Assembly (NCBI RefSeq): GCF_910592395.1
Contig: NC_088321.1
Location: 4,588,001-4,652,000, forward strand
Length of the DNA: 64,000 nt
Reading direction: 5' to 3'
From: Lineus longissimus
Lineage: Eukaryota > Nemertea > Pilidiophora > Heteronemertea > Lineidae
Every line of letters begins with the position of its first letter. Within the stretch, counting starts at the first letter, position 1. The position numbers were made by a program, and so were the translations under genes. Positions 63,958 to 64,000 of the stretch are shown here, piece by piece. The notes beneath the pieces were generated by a model. That model was not told where the DNA came from and did not search any database. It saw nothing but the letters and a program-made list of their open reading frames with translations.

Positions 63958-63983
63958 CTCAGTCTTCAAATTTGAAGACTGAG
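63958..63983. terminator. Perfect 26-base palindrome after the capsid gene
   Basis: CTCAGTCTTCAAA paired with TTTGAAGACTGAG, 13 bases past the capsid stop. It is followed at once by TTGTTAAAATAAACAAG, which looks like the start box of the next gene beyond the window. Comparable hairpins follow the polymerase. Confidence 0.6.
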
Positions 63984-64000
63984 TTGTTAAAATAAACAAG

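Larger units (their letters stand above)
53284..64000 (+). mobile_element. Polinton/adintovirus-like element 2 (right end outside window)
   Basis: Starts AGTAGTGTAATAATGACAG, the same terminus as the gapped element at 26753, inside a KDZ exon; the six bases before it are GAAGCA, the expected left duplication. The first ~250 bases include repeated CAGTCAAATCC(C/T)AGTC motifs and an A-rich ACAAAAATT tract. Gene content: OB-like protein, family B polymerase, unknown 404-residue protein, integrase, minus-strand small gene, major capsid protein. The base composition is much more AT-rich than element 1 and the flanks. Several genes carry stops or frameshifts, and a 1.1 kb repeat has inserted. The ATPase, minor capsid and protease genes are not within the window. 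Confidence 0.88.

Noticed and set aside
1-64000. Prophage or bacterial contamination, CRISPR arrays
   Set aside because: Spliced exons, animal-type transposons, microsatellites and no regularly spaced repeat-spacer array; the virus-like genes are of Polinton type.

Overview
The window is nuclear DNA of a marine invertebrate animal. I cannot name the phylum from sequence alone; the repeat families and the mix of Polinton, Helitron, KDZ and Kolobok-type transposons fit molluscs, hemichordates, amphioxus or echinoderms. Almost nothing looks like an ordinary host gene. It is a stack of nested mobile elements, and its interest lies in two unrelated endogenous virus-like Polinton/Maverick (adintovirus-type) elements plus the ends of a third hidden in an assembly gap.

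Element 1 (1884-25507, 23.6 kb) sits inside a decayed Helitron gene, has diverged terminal inverted repeats (TIRs) and an apparent 6-bp target duplication CAATTG. Order: early region with a spliced gene and proteins carrying SUMO-interaction-like motifs (3.9-7.3 kb); protein-primed family B DNA polymerase, broken in many places and carrying a ~0.8 kb insertion (7.5-12.1 kb); then a tight, nearly intact virion module: packaging ATPase, small basic protein, conserved Polinton protein, chromodomain integrase, two-helix membrane protein, minor capsid (penton-like) protein, a pVI-like basic protein with one frameshift, major capsid protein and adenovirus-type protease (12.7-19.1 kb). Two PC4-like (single-stranded-DNA-binding coactivator fold) genes follow, each behind a CCAAT/TATA promoter; the first is intact, the second frameshifted. 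A 4.2 kb TTAA-flanked transposon has landed exactly on the stop codon of the first without changing its protein.

25.5-53.3 kb is gene-poor repeat territory: a duplicated ~80-bp retroelement-like tract, a 100-N gap flanked by Polinton TIRs and a GACCAT duplication, two copies of a Kolobok-like TTAA element (one with a THAP domain), a Harbinger-like element with a SANT/Myb-like ORF, several local duplications, a 1.1 kb repeat rich in nuclear-receptor half-sites, a MITE filled with CGTAATAACGCG-type palindromes, and exons of a KDZ transposase gene.

Element 2 (53284 to beyond 64000) is AT-rich and of the same TIR family as the gap element. It interrupts a KDZ exon. It encodes an OB-fold-like small protein and a broken paralogue, a different family B polymerase with SAP-like and endonuclease VII-like parts (three breaks), a 404-residue protein of unknown function, a DDD-type integrase whose 3' end is replaced by the 1.1 kb repeat, a broken small minus-strand gene and a double-jelly-roll major capsid protein. 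Its genes share a TAAATAAA-type box directly at the start codon, and several end in perfect hairpins, which recalls giant-virus transcription signals. ATPase and protease genes of element 2 are not in the window and may lie past 64000.
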